From positions 1 to 64,000 of the forward strand of contig CAYGVJ010000001.1 of the NCBI GenBank assembly GCA_964353255.1: a DNA stretch of 64,000 nucleotides, in the 5' to 3' direction. The translations under genes and the position numbers were made by a program. Source of the stretch: VFZS01 sp964353255. GTDB taxonomy: Bacteria; Acidobacteriota; Terriglobia; Bryobacterales; Bryobacteraceae. Positions 7,009 through 16,345 of the stretch are shown here, in pieces (within the stretch, counting starts at the first letter, position 1; the number at the start of each line of letters is the position of its first letter). The notes under the pieces are model-generated. The model made no database searches. It was given only the letters and a program-made list of their open reading frames with translations, and was not told where the DNA came from.

Positions 7009-9744
7009 TCACTGCGTCCGGGTGAAGTTGGCGTCCCCGCAAAAGACGTTCTGGGTTCCGAACAGCCAGATGTGCACGTAAATCAAGCCGTAGTCCGGGT
7101 TGCCCGGCCGGTGGTTGGCGAGGTTTATTGTGCCCATCCAGGTGCCGTTGCCTTGATCCACCCCCCGATACCAGACGATGTCGTCTTGCCCGTTGATCGC
7201 CGACCAGGTCGGGAAGTAGACCGTATTTGCGTTCTGCACTCCGTAGGCGTAGAAGTACAGATAGCCGGAAGTGCCTGTGGTCACCACTCCCTGGGGTCCC
7301 CTGCCGGTGCAGGAGGGGGCGCTCGGGAGGATCCTGGTGAAGGTCGTCGCTCCGCAGAAGGTCCACGACGGCGTGGTGGCGTACCAGACATGCACGGCGA
7401 AATCGCCGTAGTCCGGGTTGGTGGGCCGGTGTCGGCTCAAGTCGATGGAGGCCTTCCATGTTCCGCCCCCCTGGTCCACCCCCCGATACCAGATGATGTC
7501 GTCTTGCCCGTTAATCACCGACCAAGTGGGGAAGTAGACCGCAGATATTGAAGGCACGTTGTATGCGTAATAATCCAGCGTGCCGGAGGTGGCCGTGGTG
7601 ACTACGCCGGAAGGCCCCACTGAGCAGCCCTGTGGTGGTGGTGGCGGCGGTGGCGGCGGCGGTGGCGGCGGCGGCGCCGAGACCGCCGCCACGAACCCTC
7701 CATAGCCGCCTTTGTTCACGGTCTGGATGGCGTCCTGGGTGGGCATGTTGGTGGACAGCGTTTGCCCGGCCACGTGCGTCACGTTGTCCGAGTCCACGGC
7801 CACCGCGTTGCCGGCGTCGCTGCCGCCCCCGCCCAGGTAGCTGCTGAATGCCAGTCCCGTTCCCGCGGCGCTGAACTTGGTTACGAAGGCATCGTACAAG
7901 CCGGCGTTGCTGCTTTGGATGGCATCGGTGGTGGGGAAATTCCTCGACGAGGTGTGGCCGGTCACGTAAGCGGCCCCGTCGGAGCCGACCGTGATGGCGT
8001 TGCCGAAGTCCACTCCGCTGCCCCCGAGGTAGGTGCTGTACACGAGGGTGTTGCCCGTGGCATTCAGCTTCGCCACGAACGCGTCAGTTTGGCTGCCCCG
8101 AAAGGAGGACTGGTAGGCGCTGGCCGTCGGAAAATCCGTCGAGCTCGTGGTCCCGGTCACATAGGCCGCACCTGAGGAGTCCACAGCGATGCCCCGGCCC
8201 TCCTCCGGCAGGCCCACCTGCCCGCCGCGGCCTCCCAGGTAGGTGCTGTAGACCAGGGCGCTGCCGGCGGAGTTCAGCTTGGCGATGAAGGCGTCCTGCC
8301 CTCCGGCGTTGCTCCCGCGCAGGGCGCTGGCGGTCGGGAAATTGCTCGAGGCCGTGCCGCCGGTCACGTAAGCGTTCCCGGCGGTGTCCAGCGCGATGGC
8401 GTTGGCGCGGTCCTCGCCGGAGCCGCCCAGATAGGTGCTGTAGACCAGGGCGCTGCCGGCGGCGCCCAGCTTGGCCACGAAAGCGTCCTGACCGCCGCGG
8501 TTGGAGGCTTGCAGGGGGTTGTTGGTGGGAAAGTTCGTCGAGAAGGTGTCGCCCGCGACGTAGGCGTTGCCCGCGGCGTCCACCGCGATGCCGTTGCCGC
8601 TGTCGGTGCTGGAGCCGCCCAGGTAGGTGCCGTAGACCACCGCGTTGCCGGCAGCGTTCAGTTTCAAAACGAAGGTGTCCTTGCCGCCCGCCAGCGTGCG
8701 CTGGAAAGCATTCAGGGTGGGGAAGTTCGTGGAGGTGGTCGTGCCGGTCACGTAGGCGTTTCCGGCCGTGTCCACGGCAATACCCAGGCCGCGATCGTCC
8801 CCCGCGCCGCCGATGTAGGTCGAGTAGACCAGGGTTCCCGACTTGCTGAGTTTGGTGACGAAAACATCCACGCCGCCTCCGCTCGCCGGTTGCGCCGGAC
8901 CGCTGGTAGGGAAGTCCCCGGAGTCAGTCCAGCCGGTGACGTACACCTCGCCGCTGCTGGCGGCAACCATGCTGGTGACCGCGTCGAAGCGGCTGCCGCC
9001 CAGCAACGTGCTGTAGGAGAGCACGGGATCGATCACCAGGGGCCGGCTGCGGTCGTACGGGCCGACCTGAAAGCCCACGCTGCCTTCGGCCAGCAGGCGG
9101 AATCCCCCTTTCACGGGCACTCGCCTGCCGCCGCTCAGTTGGTAGATTTCCGGGGCTTCCTCGCGAAGTTCGCCGGCGGCGGTCTTCAGCCTCAGCGCTC
9201 CGCCCGGTTCCAGGCGCAGGCTCTCGATGCCCGCGTAGACCAGTCGAATCAAGGAGGGGTTGGCGCCCGGCGCCACCACGAATTCCGACTTGAGCCGGCG
9301 GCTTTGTCCGCGGTAGATGGCGTCGATGCCCGGATACAGGCCCCGGTAGGCGAGAGCGGCGTACGCCGGCAGGCTGGTTTTCCAAGTCGTGGGCCGATCT
9401 CCCAGGAGGTAGCTCACCCTGCCCGGCAGCTCCTCCAGCCCCTCCAGGCGCGGCTCGGCTTGGGCCCCCGCGTAGCGCAGGTCCAGGCTGGCGCTGCGCA
9501 GCTTCAAACGAACCCGCGAGGGCTCGAAGGCGGCCTGCATTCCGGTCCCCGCCCCCAGGAACCGCACCGGCGCTGCCGCCTGCCCATGGTTGCCCACGAA
9601 GAAGACCTCCAGGCTCGTTCCGCCGGCCCCGCCGCCGGAGGAATGGCACACCGCCGCGAGCGACACCAGGAGTGCGGCTGCAACCGCCGGTGCAAACCGC
9701 CTGATGCGGCGCGGGCGCAACGACTCTCGGAGCACACAGAGCAT
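7009..9744 (-). CDS. Secreted SBBP-repeat beta-propeller protein with poly-proline linker and two GBS_Bsp-like repeats
   Basis: A 911-residue exported protein. After a basic, hydrophobic signal region comes an N-terminal domain (ending near VLSYSTLLGG), then seven SBBP-type propeller repeats built on VYSTYLGGxxxDxGNAIAVDxxGNAYVTG. A run of 14 prolines (7633-7674) separates these from two roughly 85-residue repeats containing FPTWSxINGQDDIxWYRGVDQGxGTW, which resemble the GBS_Bsp-like domain. Start choice: the frame is open to 9855, but the ATG at 9744 has GGGGGGAGG six bases upstream and gives a normal leader. Role unknown; probably surface-exposed or extracellular. It follows the ABC exporter genes on the same strand. 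Confidence 0.85.
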   Translation of the reverse strand: MLCVLRESLRPRRIRRFAPAVAAALLVSLAAVCHSSGGGAGGTSLEVFFVGNHGQAAAPVRFLGAGTGMQAAFEPSRVRLKLRSASLDLRYAGAQAEPRLEGLEELPGRVSYLLGDRPTTWKTSLPAYAALAYRGLYPGIDAIYRGQSRRLKSEFVVAPGANPSLIRLVYAGIESLRLEPGGALRLKTAAGELREEAPEIYQLSGGRRVPVKGGFRLLAEGSVGFQVGPYDRSRPLVIDPVLSYSTLLGGSRFDAVTSMVAASSGEVYVTGWTDSGDFPTSGPAQPASGGGVDVFVTKLSKSGTLVYSTYIGGAGDDRGLGIAVDTAGNAYVTGTTTSTNFPTLNAFQRTLAGGKDTFVLKLNAAGNAVVYGTYLGGSSTDSGNGIAVDAAGNAYVAGDTFSTNFPTNNPLQASNRGGQDAFVAKLGAAGSALVYSTYLGGSGEDRANAIALDTAGNAYVTGGTASSNFPTASALRGSNAGGQDAFIAKLNSAGSALVYSTYLGGRGGQVGLPEEGRGIAVDSSGAAYVTGTTSSTDFPTASAYQSSFRGSQTDAFVAKLNATGNTLVYSTYLGGSGVDFGNAITVGSDGAAYVTGHTSSRNFPTTDAIQSSNAGLYDAFVTKFSAAGTGLAFSSYLGGGGSDAGNAVAVDSDNVTHVAGQTLSTNMPTQDAIQTVNKGGYGGFVAAVSAPPPPPPPPPPPPPPQGCSVGPSGVVTTATSGTLDYYAYNVPSISAVYFPTWSVINGQDDIIWYRGVDQGGGTWKASIDLSRHRPTNPDYGDFAVHVWYATTPSWTFCGATTFTRILPSAPSCTGRGPQGVVTTGTSGYLYFYAYGVQNANTVYFPTWSAINGQDDIVWYRGVDQGNGTWMGTINLANHRPGNPDYGLIYVHIWLFGTQNVFCGDANFTRTQ

Positions 9745-9787
9745 CTGGAGCCTCCCCCCTATAGCTCGGAGGGAGCCGCACCCTGCT

Positions 9788-10552
9788 TTAGGGGTTGGTT
9801 TGGGAAAGAAGCTGGCCTTTGTCGGCGGCCTGCACGCTAGCCCGATAGGCGCCAAGCACTTCGCCGGCCGCTCCTTGTTGCATCACCCGGCCCGCGTCCA
9901 GCCACAAGGCTTGGTCGCAGAGCCGCTCCAGCATCCGCAGGTCGTGGGACACGCAAACCAGGGTGGCGCCGGCCCGCTTCACTTCGAAGATCTTCTCGAT
10001 GCATTTGGTCTGGAAATTCTGGTCGCCGACAGCCAGCACTTCGTCGATTAACAGGATCTCGGGGTCCGCATGGATGGAGGTGGAAAAGGCCAGCCGCATG
10101 ACCATGCCGGAGGAATAGGTGCGGAGCGGCGCGTCGATGAAATCGCCGATGCCGGAGAATTCCACGATCCGCTCGGACAACTCGCGGGTTCGGCGGCGCG
10201 AAAAGCCCAGCAGCGCCGCGGTCAGGCGCAAGTTCTCCGAGCCTGTCAGGTCGGGATGGAAACCGGAGCCGAGCTCCAGCAGCGGCACCACCCGGCCGGC
10301 GACCGAGACCTCCCCGGCGTCCGGCCACGAGAGTCCGGCCACCAGGCTGAGCAGCGTGCTCTTGCCGGCGCCGTTGCGGCCTACCACGCCCAGGCCCTCC
10401 CCGCGCCCGAGGGCGAAGGACACTTCACGAAGCGCGTAGAACTTTTCGTCGCCGGGGCGCCGGAACCAGTCCGCCAGGAACTGCCGCGCCAGCCGCCGCC
10501 CGGCGTGGCGTGTGTATGTCTTCGACACCTGCCTGAACTCGACGCTTGCCAT
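9788..10552 (-). CDS. ABC exporter ATP-binding protein, Wzt/TagH-like
   Basis: ATPase of a two-gene polysaccharide exporter. Walker A is GRNGAGKST, the signature is YSSGM, Walker B is ILLIDEVLAVGD, and the switch His follows in VSHD. The YSSGM signature and IDEVLAVGD are characteristic of the Wzt/TagH O-antigen and teichoic-acid exporter group. The 254-residue protein has only a short tail after the ATPase core, so it lacks the carbohydrate-binding C-terminal domain of Wzt proteins that recognise capped O-antigens. ATG 10552 was preferred over an upstream TTG at 10573 that would overlap the permease gene. It lies four bases after the permease stop. Confidence 0.92.
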   Translation of the reverse strand: MASVEFRQVSKTYTRHAGRRLARQFLADWFRRPGDEKFYALREVSFALGRGEGLGVVGRNGAGKSTLLSLVAGLSWPDAGEVSVAGRVVPLLELGSGFHPDLTGSENLRLTAALLGFSRRRTRELSERIVEFSGIGDFIDAPLRTYSSGMVMRLAFSTSIHADPEILLIDEVLAVGDQNFQTKCIEKIFEVKRAGATLVCVSHDLRMLERLCDQALWLDAGRVMQQGAAGEVLGAYRASVQAADKGQLLSQTNP

Positions 10553-10556
10553 GGCC

Positions 10557-11327
10557 TTACACGTAGTCGGCAAACCTGCGTTTCAGGCGGCCGAAGATCC
10601 AGAAACCGGCCGCCAGGGCTGCCAGCGAAACCAAGGTCAGCTTGCTCATCAAAGATTCGGGAGGCGCCTTAGCTTCCAGCAGCACGTTGCGGCAGGCCAG
10701 GGTGACCGCGGCGATCGGGTTGAGTTGGTAGATGGTGTGGTAGGCCGGCGGAATGACCGCGAACGAGTAGAAGATCGGCACCAACCAGAACAGCATCATG
10801 TTCAGCGATTCCACCACGTAGCGCATGTCGCGGAAGTAGACATCCAGCGCCGAGGAGGCCAGCGACAACCCGCACACGAAGATCAGTTCGAGGCCGAAGA
10901 TCAAGGGCAGCCACAGCCAGTAGCCATTCACCCCATAGCCTGCCAGCAACGCCAGCGCCAGCAGCAGCGCTATCTGGATCAGCAGATGCAGCCCGTTGGC
11001 CAGCACCGTGGACACCGGGATGATCTCGCGCGGCAGGCAGACCCGCTTGACCAGAGTCGGGTTCTCCAGCACCGACCGCGTCGCGCTGGCCCAGGCCAGG
11101 GAGAAGAAGTTATAGGGCACTAGGCCGGCCAGCACGAAGACGTGAAAATTACGGGTTTCCGCGCCAGGGAAGATTCTGGTGAAGATGAAGGTGAGCACCG
11201 CCATCATCACCAGCGGATTCAGCAGCGACCAGAACACGCCCAGGGACATGTTCCGGTAGCGGATCTTGAAATCCCGCGCCACCAAGTTGACCAGCAGATA
11301 GGAGTAGTCCCAACTCCGCCTGAGCAT
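10557..11327 (-). CDS. ABC-2 type polysaccharide exporter permease, Wzm/TagG-like
   Basis: A 256-residue inner-membrane permease with an N-terminal amphipathic start (LVARDFKIRYRNMSLGVFWSLLNPLVMM) and about six hydrophobic segments. The segment DVYFRDMRYVVESLNMMLFWLVPIFY is typical of the ABC2_membrane exporter family. With the downstream ATPase it should export a lipid-linked polysaccharide from the cytoplasm. No O-antigen synthesis genes are directly adjacent, but glycosyltransferases occur at 20-24 kb and 32-33 kb. The ATG is at 11327. Confidence 0.92.
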   Translation of the reverse strand: MLRRSWDYSYLLVNLVARDFKIRYRNMSLGVFWSLLNPLVMMAVLTFIFTRIFPGAETRNFHVFVLAGLVPYNFFSLAWASATRSVLENPTLVKRVCLPREIIPVSTVLANGLHLLIQIALLLALALLAGYGVNGYWLWLPLIFGLELIFVCGLSLASSALDVYFRDMRYVVESLNMMLFWLVPIFYSFAVIPPAYHTIYQLNPIAAVTLACRNVLLEAKAPPESLMSKLTLVSLAALAAGFWIFGRLKRRFADYV

Positions 11328-11376
11328 GGAGAAAGCCCCGCTTCGCGCCTGATCCGGCTAGTCTAACACAGCCGGT

Positions 11377-11400
11377 GGCACAGACTTTCCAGTCTGTGTC
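11377..11400. repeat. Small hairpin of the GGCACAGACTT type
   Basis: CACAGACT (11379-11386), a four-base loop and AGTCTGTG (11391-11398) form a perfect 8-bp stem overlapping the stop codon of the outer-membrane barrel gene. The same kind of motif (GGCACGGACTTCAGTCTGTGC) occurs inside the 32-kb MITE-like element, so it is probably another interspersed palindrome. It could end transcription before the ABC exporter genes. Confidence 0.55.
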
Positions 11401-12034
11401 AAAACCCGAAGCTGATGCCCGCCATGGGGGTGAAGTCGTGCAGCCAGCAGTTGATCTTGCTTCCCGGCACGGGAGTGATCACCTGCTTGGGCACGGGCGT
11501 CACGTAGTCCCGGAACTCCACGCGCAGGAACACGCGCCGGCCTACTTTGACCTGAATGCCCCCGCCGGCGCTGATCAATCCCTCGACCGCGGAGGTCTTG
11601 GTCAGGATGGCAAAGCTGCTCAGCGGCTGGGAGGCGTGCTCCTTGCCGGTGCCGCGGTAGAAGCGGACGCCCCCGCCCACGGCCGCAAAGGGCCGCACCG
11701 GCGCCTCCCGGCCTTTGGCAAACACCAGAAGGTCATAGTGCACGGCGTGCGCCAGGCCGTCGAAGGTGTACTCGGTCCCTCCCGAAGACAGCTTCAGATT
11801 GCCAAAGCGATAGGTGTAGCGGAGCTCGCCGCTCAGGTGGTTGTAGAGGTCGTGGCCGGCGAAACCGCTCAGGGCGGCTCCAGGTTTGAGCCCGGCCGTA
11901 GCGCTGCCCTTGGGGTTGGTAACAGTGAGCCCTTTCGCCACCCCAAAGCCGGCTCCGCCTCCGATGTACCCGCGCTGCGCCAGCGCTGCCGGCAACAGCG
12001 CCAGCGTCAACAGATAAGGACCGAGCGATCGCAT
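11399..12034 (-). CDS. Outer-membrane beta-barrel protein, OmpA/OmpW-like size
   Basis: A 211-residue protein with a signal peptide (LLTLALLPAALAQ). It has alternating hydrophobic strands typical of a small 8-strand barrel (GYIGGGAGFGVAKG, ELRYTYRFGNLKL, PFAAVGGGVRFYRG, VFLRVEFRDYVTPV) and ends in an aromatic residue (GISFGF), the usual outer-membrane insertion signal. Function unknown. It starts ten bases after the stop of the large propeller gene with a GGGGA ribosome site, so the two are probably one operon. Confidence 0.75.
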   Translation of the reverse strand: MRSLGPYLLTLALLPAALAQRGYIGGGAGFGVAKGLTVTNPKGSATAGLKPGAALSGFAGHDLYNHLSGELRYTYRFGNLKLSSGGTEYTFDGLAHAVHYDLLVFAKGREAPVRPFAAVGGGVRFYRGTGKEHASQPLSSFAILTKTSAVEGLISAGGGIQVKVGRRVFLRVEFRDYVTPVPKQVITPVPGSKINCWLHDFTPMAGISFGF

Positions 12035-12044
12035 GCCCGGTCCC

Positions 12045-15000
12045 CTACTTGACCACCCGCACGCTCAGCGTGGTCGAAGAGCCGGCCTGGGTGATCTTCA
12101 ACGGCACCTCCCAGCCCAGCGGCACCCAGTAGGGTACGAAGACGTTGATCTGGTAAACGCCCACCTGCCCCGGCACAAGGCCCGCGTAAGCCAGGCTCAG
12201 CGGTTCGCCGCCCAGCGCGACCTCGGGCTGAATCAGCGCTTGCGCCAGCGGATCCGATGGCCCGGGATACCCAGCAGCGACTGCCGGCCAGGTGTTGCCC
12301 AGGCCGGTGGCGTAAATGACGACCCAGTCCTCCGGATGAATGGGGTTGGACGCCGTCACCAGCTCGCCGTTGACCGCCCGGACCACGGTCGGAATCGCCG
12401 CGCCGGTGCGGAACACGCTGGGGGCAGCCGCGCGAACCGGGAAGGTCAGGTTGTTGCTGACCCCGGCGGGCGAGCGCAGCGTCATGGTGGCGTCTCCGGC
12501 CAGCAGGAACGGCAACTGCGCATTGATCTGGTTTGGCGAAATCAGCGTCATCGGGATGGGGATGCCGTTCACCGTCAAGCAGCTCTCCCCCAGGATGGTC
12601 GGCAACGGGATGCCGCCGGTGGCGTACTGGGCCAGGCTCAGGTTCCGGCCCGAAACGCTCACCAGTCCGCCCGGCGCCACGGCCTCGGAGCCGTCCGCGA
12701 AGCTGGTGACCCGCTCCAGGCGCGGCTCGGAGAGCCATGCGTCATAGTTCCATGGCAGCACGGTGTAGCCCGAGGTGGTCAGGGAGATGATCGCCTGGCG
12801 GTTGGCCAGCGGCGCCAGCGTGCGCGTGAAAGCCGAGCCAACCGTGCTGGTTATGGTCGTGGCGGGCTTGCACAACGTTTGACCAAACAGGTCGTCGCAT
12901 GCCCCAGGGACGGTGACGGTCATCGATTGCACCAGCAGCGGAGCCTCGATCATGCGCGTGGGCCGGATCGAGAGGGGCTTGCCCAGCTCGACCTTCTGGA
13001 TCACGCCGGGGTTCGGGGGCTGGAACACCCCCGGAATGGTGGACGCAGGCGCCGTGGTGCGCACGCCCAACTGGTCGATCATGGCGAACCCGGAGGTCAG
13101 CCCGCTGTCAGTCTCGAACCGCTGGATGGGGACCAGCGACGAGTTCAGCAGGTTGTTCTCCACCACGTAGCGGTCATCACTGAGCGCCGCATAGGCGCCT
13201 GAAAGCTTGTCGAAGTCCTTGCGCGAGGCGGTGAAGGTGTCGTAAACGGCGTCGTACAGCATGACGTTGCCATCGTTCGCTGCAATGAGGATTCGAAGCC
13301 CCGAGGGGCTGGCCGCCAGGATCCCGTCCTCGGTGTTGATCTTGTTCTCGTACAGCCCCAGGGTGGGAAGCATCACTGCCAGTTGCCACTGCACGTCGAT
13401 CCGGTCTATGGCGCCCTTGATGGCGCCGACCACGCGCGAGAAAGCCAGCGGGGCGCCCGCGGAGGACGCAATGGACCGCGGATAGTGCCCCGCCGGAAAG
13501 ACGATCATCCCCACCTTCTTCATCAGGTCCAGGTCGTACATGTAGGCCACCTGCGAGTCGTCGTTGCCGATCAGCATGTACTGCCGGTTGTAAGTGATGG
13601 CCACCTGGGTGGGCGTGTTGCCCGTGCGGAAGGTGAACACGTGGTTGTAGTTGGCGGCGTCATACACCAGCACTTCGTTGCGGTCCTGGCGCACGATGTA
13701 GAAGCGGTTGCGAACGGGGTCGGCCAGCACGTCCACCAGCCTGCCCGGAACATTGACGATGGTGCCTCTCTGGTCGGGCTCCCGGTTGTTGATCAGCACG
13801 CGGACGGACGATGGCACATTGACGCCGGCCGACGTGCTGATCGTAACGTAGCCCGCCACGGTCCCCCGGTAGTTCTGGAAGTAGTTCGGATCGACAACCA
13901 CCTTCACCTTGGCGGGAGTGACACCCGAAGCCGGTGAGACGCCTATCCCCGAACCGATGACGGAGAGGCTGAAATCCGTCTGGCCCCCGCCCGGATCCAC
14001 GATCTCGATCTCCTGGGTTATCATCTTCCGGTCGCAGAAATTCCCGCGGAAAACCACGTCCTCCTGCTTGGCGGCGACACGCGGGGCCTGCCCCAGCGCG
14101 CCCACCGGCAAAACCGTCACCCCGCTGTCGGAAACCGCATAGAGCACCGAGCCGTCCGAGTTGAGCACCGCCTTACCGGCCAACTGCTCCGGCAGGTTCA
14201 GGCGCTCGCGGACGGTGAGGTTGTCGGCATCGGTGATCCACAGCACCCGCTTGGAAGCGGAGGTCTCGGTGGTCTCAACCTGGGCGTAGATCGTGCCGTA
14301 GGGGCCACGGTTCGAGTCGATGGCCAGGCCGCCGACGTTGAACTTGCCGGTCGCGTCACGGAACTGGGCCAGCAGGATGTCGCCGCGCAGGAAGAGGCCC
14401 CAGCCGGTAAGACAAACCGTGCCGTCATAGTTGACGGCCATGGTCCGTGGGCCCAGCGGTGGAGAACTGGTCCACCCCGTCACGTCCACCTTCTTCGCGG
14501 CCACGTCGTACAGGAAGATCACTTGCTTGTTCTCGGCGCCCGCCTCGGCCACCCCATAGATGAGCTGCCGGTTGCCCGAGGCCGCCATCGAAGCCCGATG
14601 AATCTGCGGCGGGAAGGTGGCCCACGGCACGGGCAGGTACTTGGCCGTCACCCCGGTCACGGTGGCCAGCACCTCCAGGGTTCCGCTGGCCGGATCCAGC
14701 AGTTCGAAGTCCTTCATGGTGGCGATGAACGCCTTGCCGTCGCTTCCGAAGGCGACTCCCAGCGGGGTATTGGAGAGGCTTAGGGCGCGAGAGGTGCCCA
14801 CGTTCAGATCGCGAACGGTGATAACGTTGGACCACGTCGTGGGATCCTCGAAGTTGCGGTAGTGGGTGACCACCAGGTACTGCCCGTCCGGCGACAGCGC
14901 CACAGAAGCGGGGTACGGGGAGGCGTTGAACGAACTGTTCCCCAGGACCGTCTTCGTGGCGGTGGAAATGACGTCCACCCGGTTGCCCGTCATGTTGGCG

Positions 15001-15182
15001 ACGTACAACACGCCCCGCCTTTCATCCAACGCCACGTCGGAGGCGTGGCCGCCGATGGGAACCACGGTCCCAAAGGTGCCCGCCAGCGCCGGCCAAGCCA
15101 GCAGCCCGGCCGCCAGGGGGCGGCGCAACCACTTGAAAAACGGGCGGATGCTTCTAGTGCCGTAGGACAGACGTACACTCAT
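12045..15182 (-). CDS. Large secreted beta-propeller protein with C-terminal TIGR03437-type domain
   Basis: A 1045-residue exported protein. A signal segment (LAAGLLAWPALAG) is followed by YVTN/NHL-like propeller sequence (VALDERRGVLYVANMTGNRVDVIS, VALSPDGQYLVVTHY, and later FYIVRQDRNEVLVYDAANYNHVF). The last 215 residues or so form the Solibacter-type domain: VAPGGLVSVSGRNLS, LTVNGIPIPMTLISPNQINAQLP, DWVVIYATGLGNT, VGVYQINVFVP. The ATG at 15182 follows AAGGGTAGGA; upstream in-frame starts lack a ribosome site. It shares N-terminal FGTVVP and overall layout with 52398-55805, so the two are paralogues. Role unknown; likely cell-surface. Confidence 0.85.
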   Translation of the reverse strand: MSVRLSYGTRSIRPFFKWLRRPLAAGLLAWPALAGTFGTVVPIGGHASDVALDERRGVLYVANMTGNRVDVISTATKTVLGNSSFNASPYPASVALSPDGQYLVVTHYRNFEDPTTWSNVITVRDLNVGTSRALSLSNTPLGVAFGSDGKAFIATMKDFELLDPASGTLEVLATVTGVTAKYLPVPWATFPPQIHRASMAASGNRQLIYGVAEAGAENKQVIFLYDVAAKKVDVTGWTSSPPLGPRTMAVNYDGTVCLTGWGLFLRGDILLAQFRDATGKFNVGGLAIDSNRGPYGTIYAQVETTETSASKRVLWITDADNLTVRERLNLPEQLAGKAVLNSDGSVLYAVSDSGVTVLPVGALGQAPRVAAKQEDVVFRGNFCDRKMITQEIEIVDPGGGQTDFSLSVIGSGIGVSPASGVTPAKVKVVVDPNYFQNYRGTVAGYVTISTSAGVNVPSSVRVLINNREPDQRGTIVNVPGRLVDVLADPVRNRFYIVRQDRNEVLVYDAANYNHVFTFRTGNTPTQVAITYNRQYMLIGNDDSQVAYMYDLDLMKKVGMIVFPAGHYPRSIASSAGAPLAFSRVVGAIKGAIDRIDVQWQLAVMLPTLGLYENKINTEDGILAASPSGLRILIAANDGNVMLYDAVYDTFTASRKDFDKLSGAYAALSDDRYVVENNLLNSSLVPIQRFETDSGLTSGFAMIDQLGVRTTAPASTIPGVFQPPNPGVIQKVELGKPLSIRPTRMIEAPLLVQSMTVTVPGACDDLFGQTLCKPATTITSTVGSAFTRTLAPLANRQAIISLTTSGYTVLPWNYDAWLSEPRLERVTSFADGSEAVAPGGLVSVSGRNLSLAQYATGGIPLPTILGESCLTVNGIPIPMTLISPNQINAQLPFLLAGDATMTLRSPAGVSNNLTFPVRAAAPSVFRTGAAIPTVVRAVNGELVTASNPIHPEDWVVIYATGLGNTWPAVAAGYPGPSDPLAQALIQPEVALGGEPLSLAYAGLVPGQVGVYQINVFVPYWVPLGWEVPLKITQAGSSTTLSVRVVK

Positions 15183-15294
15183 ATTCCTACCCTTATAGCT
15201 CCTCATCTGAAGGTGTACCATTCCGCAAGTGCTTGTCAAGACTGAACCTGGGCAATGGCCTGCTGTTTACCAAAGTTAAGTTGCCCCGCCGGCC

Positions 15295-15831
15295 CTACTG
15301 GGGCGGTGGAACCAGGACGGCGGAGAAGTCCTGAAGAAGCTGCTGCTCAGCCAAGGTGAAGCGGCTGCGAGACTCGTCGCTGTCGATTCTGGCTCGGCGG
15401 TCGGCCTCGTCCAGCGTCCGCAACCGGCGGAACTCCTCAAGCAGCAGTCGGCGGCGCTCCTGAGGGAGCAGGTTGAAGCGGGCGAACAACCGGCGGGCTG
15501 CGGCCTGGCGCTCGGGAGGCAATTGGGCGAATATTTCCAAGCGGTTACGGAGCCTCTCTCGCTCGGCAGGGGGGAGGCTGTCGAACTGGGCGAGGCGCTC
15601 TTCGACCCGCTTGCGGCGCTCCAGAGGGAGCTTGCTGAGGGCGCGTTCGCGCTCCTCCGGGCTCATCCGCTCCAGGCGGTCGATTATGGCCAGACCTGGC
15701 GGCGGAGGCCGGAAGGGCGGGCGCAGGGGTCGTTGGGCTGGCGGCCTGCCGCGTACCTGGCACTCCCCCGGACCTGCCAGCAACAGGCCCGCCAGGATCC
15801 CAGCCGCCGAGATGGACCCGAGAAACCGCAT
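15295..15831 (-). CDS. DUF3106-type exported protein
   Basis: A 178-residue protein with a signal peptide, a proline-rich stretch (RPPAQRPLRPPFRPPPP) and then an Arg/Glu-rich helical region of repeated motifs: MSPEERERALSKLPLERRKRVEERL, LPPAERERLRNRLEIFAQLPPERQAAARRLFARF, LPQERRRLLLEEFRRL. This is the pattern I associate with DUF3106. It is the last gene of the sigma/anti-sigma run and is preceded by AGGTAGGAC. It may be a periplasmic sensor or modulator, by analogy with CpxP/Spy-like helical proteins, but that is only inference. Confidence 0.8.
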   Translation of the reverse strand: MRFLGSISAAGILAGLLLAGPGECQVRGRPPAQRPLRPPFRPPPPGLAIIDRLERMSPEERERALSKLPLERRKRVEERLAQFDSLPPAERERLRNRLEIFAQLPPERQAAARRLFARFNLLPQERRRLLLEEFRRLRTLDEADRRARIDSDESRSRFTLAEQQLLQDFSAVLVPPPQ

Positions 15832-15847
15832 CTGTCCTACCTGTCCC

Positions 15848-16333
15848 TCACATGGCCTGCGTCGCGGCGGCCTCGGCCCTGGGCACCAGATTGAGCTGCC
15901 GCAGCATGTCCAGATCGTCCAGCGCCCTCTCCACCTGCTCGGCGTCTACGATCTCGGTCTCGGTGGGCCTAGGCGCCGACTGCGGCGCCTGGACCAGGAA
16001 CGCCGCCACTACGGCTGCCGAGGCTGCCGCGAGCGACAGCGCCGGGCGCCAGCGCAATCCCAGCCAAGGCCGCACCCACCGGAGCCAGAAGCTGGCTCTT
16101 TCCTCCTGGTCTATCCGGCGGTATAGCCGGCGGTTGAAGTCCTCCGAGACCGCCATCGCTTCCCAGGCGTCCAGCGCTGACCAAACGGCCCTCTGAGCCT
16201 CCCCGAACGCCCGGCACGCCGCGCAATCCTCCATGTGGCGCTCCAGCACGGCTGCCGTCTCCGGATCCAACCGGCGGGCGCAATAAGCCAGCAGCACATC
16301 TGCGTGCTCGCGGGACTGTACAGGGCACTCCAT
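15848..16333 (-). CDS. Zinc-finger anti-sigma factor, single membrane span
   Basis: A 161-residue putative anti-sigma factor. The N-terminal domain carries the ZAS motif HMEDCAAC (HxxxCxxC), which binds zinc and clamps the ECF sigma factor in the cytoplasm. One hydrophobic span (ALSLAAASAAVVAAFLV) leads to a short acidic periplasmic tail. It lies 12 bases after the sigma gene and before the DUF3106 gene, with GGAAGAG upstream of its ATG. The arrangement implies release of sigma by a membrane or envelope signal. Confidence 0.88.
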   Translation of the reverse strand: MECPVQSREHADVLLAYCARRLDPETAAVLERHMEDCAACRAFGEAQRAVWSALDAWEAMAVSEDFNRRLYRRIDQEERASFWLRWVRPWLGLRWRPALSLAAASAAVVAAFLVQAPQSAPRPTETEIVDAEQVERALDDLDMLRQLNLVPRAEAAATQAM

Positions 16334-16345
16334 GGTCTCTTCCCT

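Noticed and set aside
7320..8960. Regular repeats that could be read as a DNA tandem or CRISPR-like array
   Set aside because: The periodicity follows SBBP protein repeats of about 60-75 codons with silent differences; there are no identical short repeats with unique spacers.
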